Shown: positions 34,079-43,322, counted from the stretch's first letter. The stretch: DNA of 64,000 nt from Maribacter forsetii DSM 18668 (GCF_000744105.1 NZ_JQLH01000001.1:2666001-2730000); one strand, 5' to 3'. Program-made: numbers and translations. Notes: generated by a model from the letters alone, not told the origin.

Positions 34079-34885
34079 TTAAAACTTCTCTATAACTTCT
34101 TGACTAACTCCTGTATTAGAGAAACCACCGTCATGAAACAAGTTCTGCATGGTTACCTTTCTGGTAAGATCAGAGAATAAGGTAATAGTATAATCAGCAC
34201 AGTCTTGAGCTGAAGCATTACCTAACGGAGACATTTTTTCCGCATAACTGATAAAGCCGTCAAAACCTTTTACTCCTTGTCCTGCAGTTGTTGCAGTAGG
34301 TGATTGAGAAATAGTGTTTACACGTACGTTTTTCTCTTTACCAAAGAAATAACCAAAGCTACGGGCAACAGATTCTAAATACGCTTTGTTATCTGCCATA
34401 TCGTTATAATCCGGAAATGTTCTTTGCGCGGCCATGTAAGTCAAAGCCACAACACTACCCCACTCGTTCATAGCATCCGCTTTATAAAGTGATTGCAATA
34501 CTTTATGAAAAGAAAGCGCAGAAACATCCCATCCTTTAGCCGTAAAATCATATTTTTCATCTGTGTAAGCACGACCTTTACGTACGTTAACGGACATACC
34601 GATTGAATGTAATACGAAATCTATTTTTCCTCCTAAAATTTCAACTGCCTTTGCTACTAAATTATCCAAGTCTTCAACACTTGTAGCATCTGCAGGTATA
34701 ATTTCTGATCCTGTTTCTTTTGCCAATTGGTCTATCTGACCCATTCTCATAGCAATTGGGGCGTTTGTCAAAACAAAAGTACCGCCTTCTGCGTGTACCG
34801 TTTGCGCTGTTTTCCACGCAATAGAACTTTCGTCTAATGCTCCAAAAATAATTCCCCTTTTACCTTTTAATAAGTTATATCCCAT
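34079..34885 (-). CDS. fabI: Enoyl-[acyl-carrier-protein] reductase FabI
   Basis: NAD(P)H-dependent reductase of the last step in each round of fatty acid elongation. N-terminal GALDESSIAWKTAQ, SIGMSVN, and the catalytic Tyr-x6-Lys pair Tyr160/Lys167 (YNDMADNK) are present, as are SQSPTATTAGQG and the C-terminal DGGFSNTGV. 268 residues. ATG at 34885 with a -7 element 32 nt upstream. Target of triclosan in other bacteria. Confidence 0.97.
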   Translation of the reverse strand: MGYNLLKGKRGIIFGALDESSIAWKTAQTVHAEGGTFVLTNAPIAMRMGQIDQLAKETGSEIIPADATSVEDLDNLVAKAVEILGGKIDFVLHSIGMSVNVRKGRAYTDEKYDFTAKGWDVSALSFHKVLQSLYKADAMNEWGSVVALTYMAAQRTFPDYNDMADNKAYLESVARSFGYFFGKEKNVRVNTISQSPTATTAGQGVKGFDGFISYAEKMSPLGNASAQDCADYTITLFSDLTRKVTMQNLFHDGGFSNTGVSQEVIEKF

Positions 34886-34916
34886 GATGGTTGATTCTAT
34901 AGTTAGATTTAAAATT

Positions 34917-34924
34917 CAAAGATA
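34917..34924 (-). promoter_or_regulatory. -7 promoter element (TAnnTTTG) for fabI
   Basis: Minus-strand TATCTTTG, exact consensus, 32 nt upstream of the fabI ATG. No clear -33 element. Confidence 0.45.
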
Positions 34925-35046
34925 TCCAAAATATGTTAATAGAGAATTGAAGTACTACTTAAAAACCCTAAAACAACAGTCTTAATGTAGTAGCATAAAA
35001 TCTCAATTGGCACAAGACCAATCACATTTTTAAAAAATGTAATGTT

Positions 35047-36714
35047 TTATATACTTGAAGATGCACTTAAAAGTTCTTTTGCATGTGCCAATGCAGAATC
35101 AGAAAGATCTTTACCGCTTAACATATGAGCCAACTCTACCACTCTTTCATCATTGGTCAATTGCTTTAAATTGGTCATCGTACGTTCTTTACCTTCGGTT
35201 TTAAAGACTTTGAAATGGTTGTTTCCTTTTGATGCTACTTGCGGTAAATGCGTAATCGAAAATACTTGCAGATCCGCACTCATATCTTTCATTATATCTG
35301 CCATGCGGTCAGATATTTCCCCTGACACACCAGTATCTATTTCATCGAACATAATAGTCGGTAACTTTTCATACTTGGCAAGTATGGATTTGATCACCAA
35401 CATTATTCTAGACAATTCCCCACCAGATGCTACTTTCTTTAATTCGCCATAACTACCACCTCTATTGGCGGTAAATAAAAATGAAAGCTCATCTTTACCG
35501 GTAACTGCAAACGCCTCCGCGGCGCTTAATTTTATTTCGAACGATGCACTTGGCATACCTAATAGCCCCAAATCGGACTCCAATTTTTTCTTAAGTTGTG
35601 GAATTACCAAGTTTCTTTTTTCTCGTAACAAAATAGCCTTTGATTCCAAGACAGCTTCCATCTCTTCTATTTCCTTTGTTCTAGCTGCAATTTTATCATC
35701 TAAATTGGCAGTTTCAAAAACTTTATCAGCAAGGTCGTTCTTAATGCTAATCAACTCAGCTATATCGCTGACATTATGCTTTTTCTGTAAATTATACAGC
35801 AGCTGTAATTTATTATTCACCTGTTCTAACTGATCAGGGTTCGCCTCTACCCCTTCTTGAAGACGCTGCAATTCTGAACTCACATCATCTAGTTCTATCA
35901 TTACAGATTTTACACGCTCAAACAAATCTTTGTAGCTAGACCCAAAATCTATCAGTTTTGAAAGTGATTGGCGCATTTCTGTTACTAAAGGTAAAACCCC
36001 TATTTGCTCATCATTGAACAATTGGTCTCCTTTAGATAACTGCTCCATAATCAACTCCACATTGTTCAGCTGTTCATATTCTTCTTCCAGCTCTTCAATT
36101 ACTCCTGCTTTTAACGGTGCTTTTTCTAATTCTTCCAACAAAAACGTATTGTAATCTTGTTCTTTGTTCGCTGTGCTTTGAATTTCAATAAGTTTCTCTA
36201 ATTCCTTCTGCGCTTTACGATAAGTTTTTAAATCTTTTCTATATGCCGTTAATCTTTTTTGATTGTTTGCCAGCGCATCTACTAATTTTAACTGAAAGTC
36301 ATTTTCAGTAAGTTGCATAGTCTGATGCTGAGAATGAATATCTATTAGGTTTTCACCCAATGTAGATAAGACCCCTAACGTAACCGGCGTATCGTTTACA
36401 AATGCTCTAGACTTACCACTTGGTAAAATCTCTCGCCTAATGACTGTACTATCATCATAGTCCAAATCATTTTCTTCAAAAAAACTCTGGAGTCCGTACG
36501 TGTCTATCTTAAAAGTACCCTCAATAATACATTTCTGATCTTTAACCCGTAAAGAACTTAAATCTGCACGTTTACCTAACACTAAAGATAGTCCGCCAAG
36601 TAAAATAGATTTACCGGCGCCAGTTTCACCGGTAATAACCGTGAAACCTTTATTGAAGTCTACTTCTAGACGATCAATTAATGCGTAATTAGAAATGGAA
36701 AGGGTTGAAAGCAC
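35047..36714 (-). CDS. recN: DNA repair protein RecN
   Basis: SMC-like ATPase of double-strand break repair. N-terminal head: SISNYALIDRLEVDF and Walker A ITGETGAGKSILLGGL (about 28-43). A long coiled coil covers about 150-370. C-terminal head: signature SGGELSRIMLVIKSIL and Walker B IMFDEIDTGVSGE. 555 residues, normal. GTG start at 36714. The first methionine-like residues match the family (MLSTLSISNYALI). Follows porD in the same direction. Confidence 0.97.
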   Translation of the reverse strand: MLSTLSISNYALIDRLEVDFNKGFTVITGETGAGKSILLGGLSLVLGKRADLSSLRVKDQKCIIEGTFKIDTYGLQSFFEENDLDYDDSTVIRREILPSGKSRAFVNDTPVTLGVLSTLGENLIDIHSQHQTMQLTENDFQLKLVDALANNQKRLTAYRKDLKTYRKAQKELEKLIEIQSTANKEQDYNTFLLEELEKAPLKAGVIEELEEEYEQLNNVELIMEQLSKGDQLFNDEQIGVLPLVTEMRQSLSKLIDFGSSYKDLFERVKSVMIELDDVSSELQRLQEGVEANPDQLEQVNNKLQLLYNLQKKHNVSDIAELISIKNDLADKVFETANLDDKIAARTKEIEEMEAVLESKAILLREKRNLVIPQLKKKLESDLGLLGMPSASFEIKLSAAEAFAVTGKDELSFLFTANRGGSYGELKKVASGGELSRIMLVIKSILAKYEKLPTIMFDEIDTGVSGEISDRMADIMKDMSADLQVFSITHLPQVASKGNNHFKVFKTEGKERTMTNLKQLTNDERVVELAHMLSGKDLSDSALAHAKELLSASSSI

Positions 36715-36769
36715 ACGTTAGAATTTTAGATTCACAAAGGTAATCTATAATTCCGTTTTGTAAAATGGT

Positions 36770-37663
36770 TCAATATTTAATATCGTTCCAAGTTGTAGCG
36801 TATAAAGGAGCTATTTTATTAAGGGTTTCTTTCAGCTTTACGATATCAACTTTTGGTCCGTCAGAGAAAATATTCTTTATCTCTTCTGATTTTGCATCAA
36901 AAAAAGTTGAAATCAAAAAGGCATTGGGCCTTCTATTGATCATGGTCTGAAAAAGATTCATTGTACCTGCGATTACTTGCTTACCCGTGCTGTTGTTATC
37001 AGGCAATATATCTAGCCCTTTTCTGTGGTAGTTATACATAGCAATACGGTACTCTCTATAGGTATTCGATAAAAGATTATCAATTAATTCAAATCTACTT
37101 CTGTTAGAATCGGCTGACTGGCTCCATCCCGCAGAGTTACTACCTTGTGCCTGTGTAACAATATTCTGTGCTTTTCTATAAAACTCAGTTCCGCCTTCTA
37201 AAGAAAACGTATCGGCATCTAATCCTAATATTACATACACGTAATACGCCATGACACTAACCAAATTAGACTCGAACTGATTCTCATTGAAAATCATCGG
37301 CTGAAATTCTATGTATTGAAAATTGAACGCATTGTCCTTGTAATTAAAAACTGGTGTAGAATACGAAGTATTATAAACAGGTCTTGAAGACTGAATTTGA
37401 ATATTACCACTAAAGCTATTGGATTCGTAAGAGGTGATAGTAATGAACATTTGCGCATTTACCCTTTCATTCTCTTTATACACTCTATTTGTCCATTTGG
37501 TCTTATTGACAAAATCATTCAGCGAACGCTCTAAAGTTTTAAAAACCTGCTGGTCTCCTTGAGTAAGCTGATCAGAATTGACCGTAACCGCACAAGTTAA
37601 TTCTTGAGCATTTACAACTAATCCTATAAAGGTGAAAAGTAATAGAAATACTGCCTTACGCAT
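36770..37663 (-). CDS. porD: DUF4835/PorD-like protein
   Basis: 297 residues, start ATG 37663, with a signal peptide RKAVFLLLFTFIGLVVNAQ ending at Ala-Gln. This family (DUF4835) is annotated in Bacteroidota as type IX secretion protein PorD; I rely on memory for that name. Recognisable family blocks: NAFNFQYIEFQPMIFNENQFESNLVSVMAYYVYVILGLD and GLDILPDN. Periplasmic or outer-membrane associated. Its start overlaps the end of coaBC by 8 nt, so it is translated with it. Confidence 0.85.
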   Translation of the reverse strand: MRKAVFLLLFTFIGLVVNAQELTCAVTVNSDQLTQGDQQVFKTLERSLNDFVNKTKWTNRVYKENERVNAQMFITITSYESNSFSGNIQIQSSRPVYNTSYSTPVFNYKDNAFNFQYIEFQPMIFNENQFESNLVSVMAYYVYVILGLDADTFSLEGGTEFYRKAQNIVTQAQGSNSAGWSQSADSNRSRFELIDNLLSNTYREYRIAMYNYHRKGLDILPDNNSTGKQVIAGTMNLFQTMINRRPNAFLISTFFDAKSEEIKNIFSDGPKVDIVKLKETLNKIAPLYATTWNDIKY

Positions 37664-38861
37664 ATCGTCTTTTAATAATTTCATTGAAGATATCCACGGC
37701 AACTTCTGCCTTGGTCTTTAGTTCAAACGCAGTAATGTTAGAATTGGTATCTATAAATGAAATTTTATTGGTAACGCCGCCAAAACCAGCACCTTTATCT
37801 CGCATAGAATTCAACACGATGGCATCTAGGTTTTTACGCTTTAGTTTACCTTTTGCATTTTCAATTTCGTTTTCGGTTTCTAGGGCGAAACCAACCAAGA
37901 ACTGATGCTTTTTATGATCACCGAAGGTTTTTAAGATATCTTTATTCTTTACCAATTCAATAGTAAAATTTTCTTCGGATTTTTTAATTTTCTGTTCTGC
38001 AATGGATTTAGGTCTATAATCTGCAACCGCTGCTGCACAAATAACAATATCAGATGTTTTATAATGCATTTGAGCACTATGATACATATCATCAGCGGAT
38101 ACCACATTGACTACGTGAATAAGATCATGAGTAACAGATAAGTTTGTTGGTCCGGTAACCAAATACACTTCGGCACCAAGGTTTGCAGCCGTTTTAGCAA
38201 GCTCAAATCCCATTAACCCAGAAGAATGATTTCCTATAAAACGTACAGGATCAATAGCTTCGTAGGTTGGACCTGCAGTAATCAACACTTTTTTTCCTGA
38301 CAATGGCAATCCTTCCGATAGTCGCTTCTTTATAAAGCTTATGATATCTTCAGGCTCAGCCATTCTACCTTCTCCATGTAAACCACTGGCAAGTTCACCA
38401 CTTGCTGCAGGTATGATCATGTTACTAAATGAAGCAAGGGCATCTAAAGAACTTTTTGTGCTTGGATGCTTATACATATCCAAATCCATAGCCGGAGCAA
38501 CGAAAACCGGACATTTAGCCGATAAATAGGTAGCCATTAAAATATTGTCGCAATTACCTGTTGCCATTTTAGACATGGTATTTGCCGTAGCTGGCGCAAT
38601 CAACATCAAGTCTGCCCAAAGTCCCATTTCTACGTGATGATTCCAATCTACCGTATTCTCTTCTGTCTTAACAAAATCAAGGACTACGGGATTTTTAGCC
38701 AAAGTAGCTAGGGTAAGCGGGGTAACAAAGGAGCTGGCGCTATCGGTAAGTATGACCTTAACGTTAGCGCCAGCTTTTATAAATAAACGAACTAAGAATG
38801 TTGTTTTATAAGCAGCAATTCCTCCGGTAATTCCTAAAAGAACATTTTTGCCGTTCAACAT
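37656..38861 (-). CDS. coaBC: Bifunctional phosphopantothenoylcysteine decarboxylase/synthetase
   Basis: Two-domain CoA enzyme. The N-terminal CoaC flavoprotein (1-185) has GITGGIAAYKT, the catalytic His in DWNHHVEMGLWADL and the Cys loop KMATGNCDNILMATYL. The C-terminal CoaB (190-401) has TAGPTYEAIDPVRFIGNHSSG, the CTP-binding AAVADYRP and KIKKS. 401 residues. With coaE in the same minus-strand block, it supplies coenzyme A. ATG at 38861, five nt after the omega gene. Confidence 0.97.
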   Translation of the reverse strand: MLNGKNVLLGITGGIAAYKTTFLVRLFIKAGANVKVILTDSASSFVTPLTLATLAKNPVVLDFVKTEENTVDWNHHVEMGLWADLMLIAPATANTMSKMATGNCDNILMATYLSAKCPVFVAPAMDLDMYKHPSTKSSLDALASFSNMIIPAASGELASGLHGEGRMAEPEDIISFIKKRLSEGLPLSGKKVLITAGPTYEAIDPVRFIGNHSSGLMGFELAKTAANLGAEVYLVTGPTNLSVTHDLIHVVNVVSADDMYHSAQMHYKTSDIVICAAAVADYRPKSIAEQKIKKSEENFTIELVKNKDILKTFGDHKKHQFLVGFALETENEIENAKGKLKRKNLDAIVLNSMRDKGAGFGGVTNKISFIDTNSNITAFELKTKAEVAVDIFNEIIKRRYA

Positions 38862-38866
38862 ATTTC

Positions 38867-39199
38867 TTAAGCGTCTTTTTCTGTGTTTCTATGGTAGATT
38901 TTATCCATCAACCACTCTTCTACCGCCATTGCGTGTGGCTTAGGTAATTTTTCGTAAAACTTAGAAACTTCGATTTGCTCTTTGTTTTCAAAAACTTCTT
39001 CTAAACTGTCACTATAAGTAGCAAACTCTTCCAATTTCTCTAAAAGCTCTTTTTTAATTTCAGAATTGATCTGAACAGCACGTTTTGCAGCAATTGAAAT
39101 AGCCTCGTAGATATTTTCAGTTGGCTCATCAAACTCATTACGGTTAATAGTTACCGTAGATACCGATGCTTTAGAGTTTTTTAAATCGTTCATATTCAT
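38867..39199 (-). CDS. rpoZ: RNA polymerase omega subunit-like protein
   Basis: 110 residues. The RpoZ-type helix reads ENIYEAISIAAKRAVQINSEIKKELLEKL (about 28-56), in which Ala-Lys-Arg-Ala is the core motif binding the beta' subunit; the Bacteroidota form has the extra acidic C-terminus seen here. Position between bamD and coaBC is conserved in many Flavobacteriaceae. Two near starts (39199, 39193). Confidence 0.85.
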   Translation of the reverse strand: MNMNDLKNSKASVSTVTINRNEFDEPTENIYEAISIAAKRAVQINSEIKKELLEKLEEFATYSDSLEEVFENKEQIEVSKFYEKLPKPHAMAVEEWLMDKIYHRNTEKDA

Positions 39200-39210
39200 A
39201 ATTAAATTAT

Positions 39211-40038
39211 TTATTTTGATTCAACGGTCTGCGCTTGCATGCGTTGTAATTCTTTATCAATTTTTTCAATTAAATCTGTAGCTTCCTTATCGAATTTAGA
39301 TTCAGGAAACTGCTTTTTCATTGCAGCATGTGCCGCCTTTGCATTTTTTAAACGCTCTTCCTTTAACTGCTCAAAGCTATTTACAGCCATATGTGTTAAC
39401 GCTTCAACCTTTACAAACATTGCCTCTTCCCTAAACGGAGAACCAGGATTATCTGACACAAAGTTATCACTAGCCGCTACTGCAGATTTAAGCATATCAT
39501 AATTGAACTCGCCCAATTTGTTATACTGCTTTAATATCTCAAACGCTTTTTCCTCTTTTTTTGTTGTAAGCTCTTGCGCCATGGCATTTGCTTCTGCATA
39601 ATACTCAGATTCAGAATATGCATTAATGAAATTCTGCAATTTCAATAAAGCCTTATCCGTATCGGTCTGATCTAAAGAATAATCTGGAGATAACTCATAG
39701 AAACTTTTAGCCCCTAAAAAACTAGCTTCTACCATTTTGTCACTTTTAGGATATGATTTTACAAAACGCTCAAACTGGTAGCCTGCCATGTTGTAATCTC
39801 CACGCATAAAATAACTGTTAGACAAAAAGAACATAACACGCTCACCTTGAGGCTTACCTACATACTTGGGCGCAATTTGCTCAAGTAATCTGTTAGCCCT
39901 TCTAAAGTCACCTTCTTCGTAGAAAGTTTCGGCCATGTCGTATTTCGCTTTTACATCATCGTTCTTAAGCACTTTTTGGTACTCGCTACAAGATTGTAAA
40001 GCAATGGCAATCAATAGTAATGGAAAAACTCTCCTCAT
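39211..40038 (-). CDS. bamD: Outer membrane protein assembly factor BamD
   Basis: Lipoprotein of the BAM complex that folds beta-barrels in the outer membrane. Leader MRRVFPLLLIAIALQSC with lipobox Cys, then TPR pairs (YDMAETFYEEGDFRRANRLLEQIAPKY and YNMAGYQFERFVKSYPKSDK). The ATG at 40038 is preferred to 40050 because the -7 element at 40055-40062 would start transcription only a few nt before 40050. 275 residues. Next gene is rpoZ-like, 11 nt on. Confidence 0.92.
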   Translation of the reverse strand: MRRVFPLLLIAIALQSCSEYQKVLKNDDVKAKYDMAETFYEEGDFRRANRLLEQIAPKYVGKPQGERVMFFLSNSYFMRGDYNMAGYQFERFVKSYPKSDKMVEASFLGAKSFYELSPDYSLDQTDTDKALLKLQNFINAYSESEYYAEANAMAQELTTKKEEKAFEILKQYNKLGEFNYDMLKSAVAASDNFVSDNPGSPFREEAMFVKVEALTHMAVNSFEQLKEERLKNAKAAHAAMKKQFPESKFDKEATDLIEKIDKELQRMQAQTVESK

Positions 40039-40054
40039 TTTAAAAAACATTTTG

Positions 40055-40062
40055 CAAAATTA
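40055..40062 (-). promoter_or_regulatory. -7 promoter element for the bamD operon
   Basis: Minus-strand TAATTTTG, exact TAnnTTTG, ending 16 nt upstream of the bamD ATG at 40038. Suggests bamD to recN can be transcribed apart from dapA. Confidence 0.4.
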
Positions 40063-40157
40063 GTGATTATCAATGGATTTAAAAAACATTTTAAACCAAT
40101 AAAAGTACAGGCTTTACAGCACAAGAATGTCCTACTAAGTGAAGATTTAACGAATAT

Positions 40158-41048
40158 TTATGCTGGTATGCGTATCATAGATTCCATAAATGAAACAATT
40201 CTATGCTTTAAAGCATCACTAGCCGTAATTAATGGTAACCGCACAAAGGGTTTTGCCAAGCCTAAATATTCAAAAATAACTTTGATACCTGCTGGGTTTC
40301 CTTCTTCGAAAATCAACTTCATACCATCTTGCATTTTGTAGTGGTAGCTATAGGCTACTTCAGTATTACCATCTAATCCTTCATGAACCATTTTTGAAAA
40401 TTCTTCTGGTAAACCTTGACCAATAACTGAAATTACCCCGTCACCACCGGCAACTATTGTTGGTAAGGACGTAATATCATCTCCAGAAAGTACTAAGAAA
40501 CCTTCTGGTCTTTTTGATATGAGTTCTTGAACTTGGGTCATATCTCCGCAAGCTTCTTTAACCGCAACGATTTTGTCAAATTTCTTTGCCAAACGTACTA
40601 CTGTCTCTGGTAACATATTACTACCTGTACGACCTGGTACATTATATAGAATAATAGGCAAAGGCGAAGCTTGCGAAAGTGCTGCGAAATGTTGATAAAT
40701 ACCTTCTTGCGTAGGTCTGTTGTAATACGGAGAAACAGATAAAATGGCATCATACGCAGATAAATCTGCAGATTTTAGCTCTTCTACCAATGCCATGGTA
40801 TTATTACCCCCTATACCTATAACCAAAGGCAAAGCACCTTGATTTGCTTCTTCTACGGTACGCATGACCAATTGCTTTTCTTCTTTTGATAAGGTTACCG
40901 ATTCTGCCGTAGTTCCTAAAACCACCAAGTAATCTATGTTGCCTTCAATATTAAAAGCTACAACTTTTCTAAGAGCCTCTACATCTACTGATCCATCTTC
41001 TTTAAAAGGCGTTATTAACGCTACTCCTGCTCCCCTTAAATCTTTCAT
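40158..41048 (-). CDS. dapA: 4-hydroxy-tetrahydrodipicolinate synthase
   Basis: Class I aldolase-type enzyme joining pyruvate and aspartate semialdehyde in lysine and diaminopimelate synthesis. Schiff-base Lys164 in IVAVKEACGD; Tyr135 in PIILYNVPGRTG; the GTTAES loop (45-50) supplies the catalytic Thr. 296 residues, complete. ATG at 41048, two nt after the upstream gene's stop. The 107-nt gap to bamD holds a separate promoter. Confidence 0.97.
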   Translation of the reverse strand: MKDLRGAGVALITPFKEDGSVDVEALRKVVAFNIEGNIDYLVVLGTTAESVTLSKEEKQLVMRTVEEANQGALPLVIGIGGNNTMALVEELKSADLSAYDAILSVSPYYNRPTQEGIYQHFAALSQASPLPIILYNVPGRTGSNMLPETVVRLAKKFDKIVAVKEACGDMTQVQELISKRPEGFLVLSGDDITSLPTIVAGGDGVISVIGQGLPEEFSKMVHEGLDGNTEVAYSYHYKMQDGMKLIFEEGNPAGIKVIFEYLGLAKPFVRLPLITASDALKHRIVSFMESMIRIPA

Positions 41049-41050
41049 AA

Positions 41051-41584
41051 TTAAATCTCTTTAAAAATGCCCAAGTACTTTTTCAATTCTTTTTTAAATA
41101 TCTGAAAGTCCTTTAATGGCGTATCTAACATTAAATCATTGTAAGTAGGTCCCACTTCTTTGAACCCTACTTTTAAACGAGCCTTCGCCTTCACCGACAT
41201 TAAATTCAACAACAGGCTATCCTCATTATAATAATTCACTAATAGGTCATATTCCCGTCCTAAAAACTCAAGGGCATAGCTGTTTTCAATTTCACCGTTC
41301 CACCCTAAGTCTTTATCTGAAAAAACAGGAGTGGCATATGGCGAGTTTTTATCATAAAAACGCTTATATCCAATTATTTTAACGGCATTGGGATGCAATG
41401 ACAACTCTTCTTGAAATTGAAAAAACACTTCAGATTTCTCAAATTTATCTAAATCCACAATACAACCTACAGAACGTATTCCTTTACCCTCACGCGTTAC
41501 AGCAACTGGTGTTGCCAACAGTTGTTTTAATATTTTACGGCCCGATTTCCGTTTAAACTTGTCCTTAATTCCTTTTAAAAACAT
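41051..41584 (-). CDS. Conserved Bacteroidota protein, possibly DUF6913
   Basis: 177 residues, soluble, with a very basic N-terminus (KGIKDKFKRKSGRKILKQL) followed by a Rossmann-like alpha/beta core (SVGCIVDLDKFEKSEVFF; LEFLGREYDLLVNYYNED). I recall similar proteins catalogued as DUF6913, beside dapA in Flavobacteriaceae; function unknown. ATG at 41584. Its promoter lies in a 22-bp palindrome shared with the divergent 5'-nucleotidase genes. Confidence 0.85.
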   Translation of the reverse strand: MFLKGIKDKFKRKSGRKILKQLLATPVAVTREGKGIRSVGCIVDLDKFEKSEVFFQFQEELSLHPNAVKIIGYKRFYDKNSPYATPVFSDKDLGWNGEIENSYALEFLGREYDLLVNYYNEDSLLLNLMSVKAKARLKVGFKEVGPTYNDLMLDTPLKDFQIFKKELKKYLGIFKEI

Positions 41585-41589
41585 GTATT

Positions 41590-41611
41590 TTTACATTTAG
41601 ACAAATGTAAA
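41590..41611. promoter_or_regulatory. Palindromic operator-like site in the shared divergent promoter
   Basis: Perfect 9-bp inverted repeat TTTACATTT-agac-AAATGTAAA. On the minus strand TACATTTG (41609 to 41602) is an exact -7 element for the 41584 gene; on the plus strand TACATTTA (41592-41599) is a near match for the 41630 gene. One protein bound here could block both. Only 45 bp separate the two start codons. Confidence 0.5.
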
Positions 41612-41629
41612 TAATATCCCTGCAACTAT

Positions 41630-42415
41630 ATGGCGAAGTTAAAACACTTTGGTATTTTAAATATAAAACATTATGTTATATTTATAACATTGTTGAATTT
41701 AGTATCCTGTAAAAACAATCCTGATAAACTCACTGAACTGACTGGCAAGCAGATAGCAATTGATACCACTTATACTTCTGTTGACAGTATTCAAAAATTT
41801 ATTCAGCCTTATCATGATCGCGTCGAAAGTATTTTAGATAGTACATTGGCATATGCACCTTATGTTATTTCAAAAACAGATGGTAAATTCAATACCACAG
41901 CCGGTAATTTAATGGCAGATATTGTACTGAGTGAGACCAATCCTATTTTTAAAAAGCGCACCGGAAATAGTATTGATCTGGTACTTTTAAACCATGGCGG
42001 TATTAGATCGATTATCTCTAAAGGAAATGTTACCTCTAGAACTGCTTATGAGGTAATGCCGTTTGAAAACTCGGTGGTTGTCGTAGCACTTAAAGGTACA
42101 TCTTTATTAAAAATGATAGATTACCTTATTAAGTCCAAAAGAGCGCACCCTGTTGCAGGTATGCAGCTTATTCTCAACAAAGACAATTCGGTCAAATCTT
42201 TTACAATAGACGGAAAACCTTTAGATAAAGACAAAACTTATAATGTAGCCACATCAGACTACTTAGTTACCGGCGGTGATAATATGAGCTTTTTTAAAGA
42301 AGCACTTTCTAAAACGGAAACCGATTATAAAATACGTAATGCCATGATAGATTTCTTTTCTAAAGCGGATACCCTTGCCCCAAAAGTAGATTTAAGATAT
42401 TATCAATTACAGTAA
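41630..42415 (+). CDS. 5'-nucleotidase C-terminal domain protein (lipoprotein)
   Basis: 261 residues that correspond only to the nucleotide-binding C-terminal half of UshA-type 5'-nucleotidases. Landmarks: FNTTAGNLMADIVL (conserved TxxGNLxAD), LLNHGGIRS (adenine/ribose pocket), YEVMPFENSVV, and VATSDYLVTGGDNMS at the end. It starts MAKLKHFG and has a short hydrophobic stretch then VSC, so it may be a lipoprotein. The catalytic metallophosphatase half is encoded by the next gene, 1 nt away. Both must probably assemble in the periplasm. Confidence 0.88.
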   Translation: MAKLKHFGILNIKHYVIFITLLNLVSCKNNPDKLTELTGKQIAIDTTYTSVDSIQKFIQPYHDRVESILDSTLAYAPYVISKTDGKFNTTAGNLMADIVLSETNPIFKKRTGNSIDLVLLNHGGIRSIISKGNVTSRTAYEVMPFENSVVVVALKGTSLLKMIDYLIKSKRAHPVAGMQLILNKDNSVKSFTIDGKPLDKDKTYNVATSDYLVTGGDNMSFFKEALSKTETDYKIRNAMIDFFSKADTLAPKVDLRYYQLQ

Positions 42416-42416
42416 A

Positions 42417-43322
42417 ATGGAAAGAAGAAAATTTATACGAAACACTGCCGCATCCACTAGCCTATTAACCCTTGGTGGTTTGGGACTAAATTCTTGTATC
42501 GAATCTAAAAAGAAACACATTACCATTTTACACACCAATGATGTACACAGTCATGTAGATGCTTTCCCCAACGACCATGCAGATTTCCCTGGGTTGGGAG
42601 GCTTGGCTCGCAGAGCGGGTTTAGTAGACAGTATAAGAAAAGAGAATCCGAATACGTTTCTTTTTGATGCGGGCGATATTTTTCAAGGTACCCCCTACTT
42701 CAATTTTTATGGTGGTGAACTAGAATTTAAATTAATGAGCATGCTTAATTATGATGCCACTACAATTGGAAATCATGATTTTGATAATGGTATTGACGGA
42801 CTTTTAGCCCAAATGCCCTACGCTAAGTTTAATTTTATTAGTGCCAATTACGACTTTTCTAATACCGTTTTAGACGGATTAACAGAGCCCTACAAGATTT
42901 ATGAAAAAGACGGAATTAAAGTTGGTGTCTACGGATTAGGGATTAAACTAGACGGTTTGGTTACAAAACAACTCTTTAAAGAGACTAAATTTCTTGACCC
43001 ATATGAATTGGCTACCGATATGGAAACCAAGCTTAAAGAAGAGGAAAAATGCGATTTGGTTATTTGCCTTTCTCATTTAGGTTACGAATATAATTCTCAA
43101 AAGCCAGATGATTTAAAACTTGCCAAAAGAACTAAATACACCGATTTAATTATTGGTGGACATACGCATACCTTTCTAGATAAACCGACTATTGTTACGA
43201 ACGCCGCAGAACGAGATGTATTGGTAAATCAAGTAGGATGTTTTGGGGTAAATTTGGGTAGAATTGATTTCTATTTTGATAATAGCACTGTTAACGCAAA
43301 CGGATATACAATTAAAGTCTAA
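42417..43322 (+). CDS. 5'-nucleotidase N-terminal metallophosphatase (Tat lipoprotein)
   Basis: 301 residues, the dinuclear metal domain. Metal ligands in ILHTNDVHSH, DAGDIFQG, TIGNHDFDNG, SHLGY and GGHTH. The N-terminus MERRKFIRNTAASTSLL is a twin-arginine signal with RRKF, followed by GLGLNSC, a lipobox, so it is probably exported folded and lipidated. It hydrolyses phosphate from nucleotides or UDP-sugars together with the preceding gene product. ATG at 42417. Confidence 0.93.
   Translation: MERRKFIRNTAASTSLLTLGGLGLNSCIESKKKHITILHTNDVHSHVDAFPNDHADFPGLGGLARRAGLVDSIRKENPNTFLFDAGDIFQGTPYFNFYGGELEFKLMSMLNYDATTIGNHDFDNGIDGLLAQMPYAKFNFISANYDFSNTVLDGLTEPYKIYEKDGIKVGVYGLGIKLDGLVTKQLFKETKFLDPYELATDMETKLKEEEKCDLVICLSHLGYEYNSQKPDDLKLAKRTKYTDLIIGGHTHTFLDKPTIVTNAAERDVLVNQVGCFGVNLGRIDFYFDNSTVNANGYTIKV

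Noticed and set aside
34995..35025. Short inverted repeat ATTGG-N7-CCAAT between fabI and recN
   Set aside because: Five-base arms are too short to separate from chance; no T-run.
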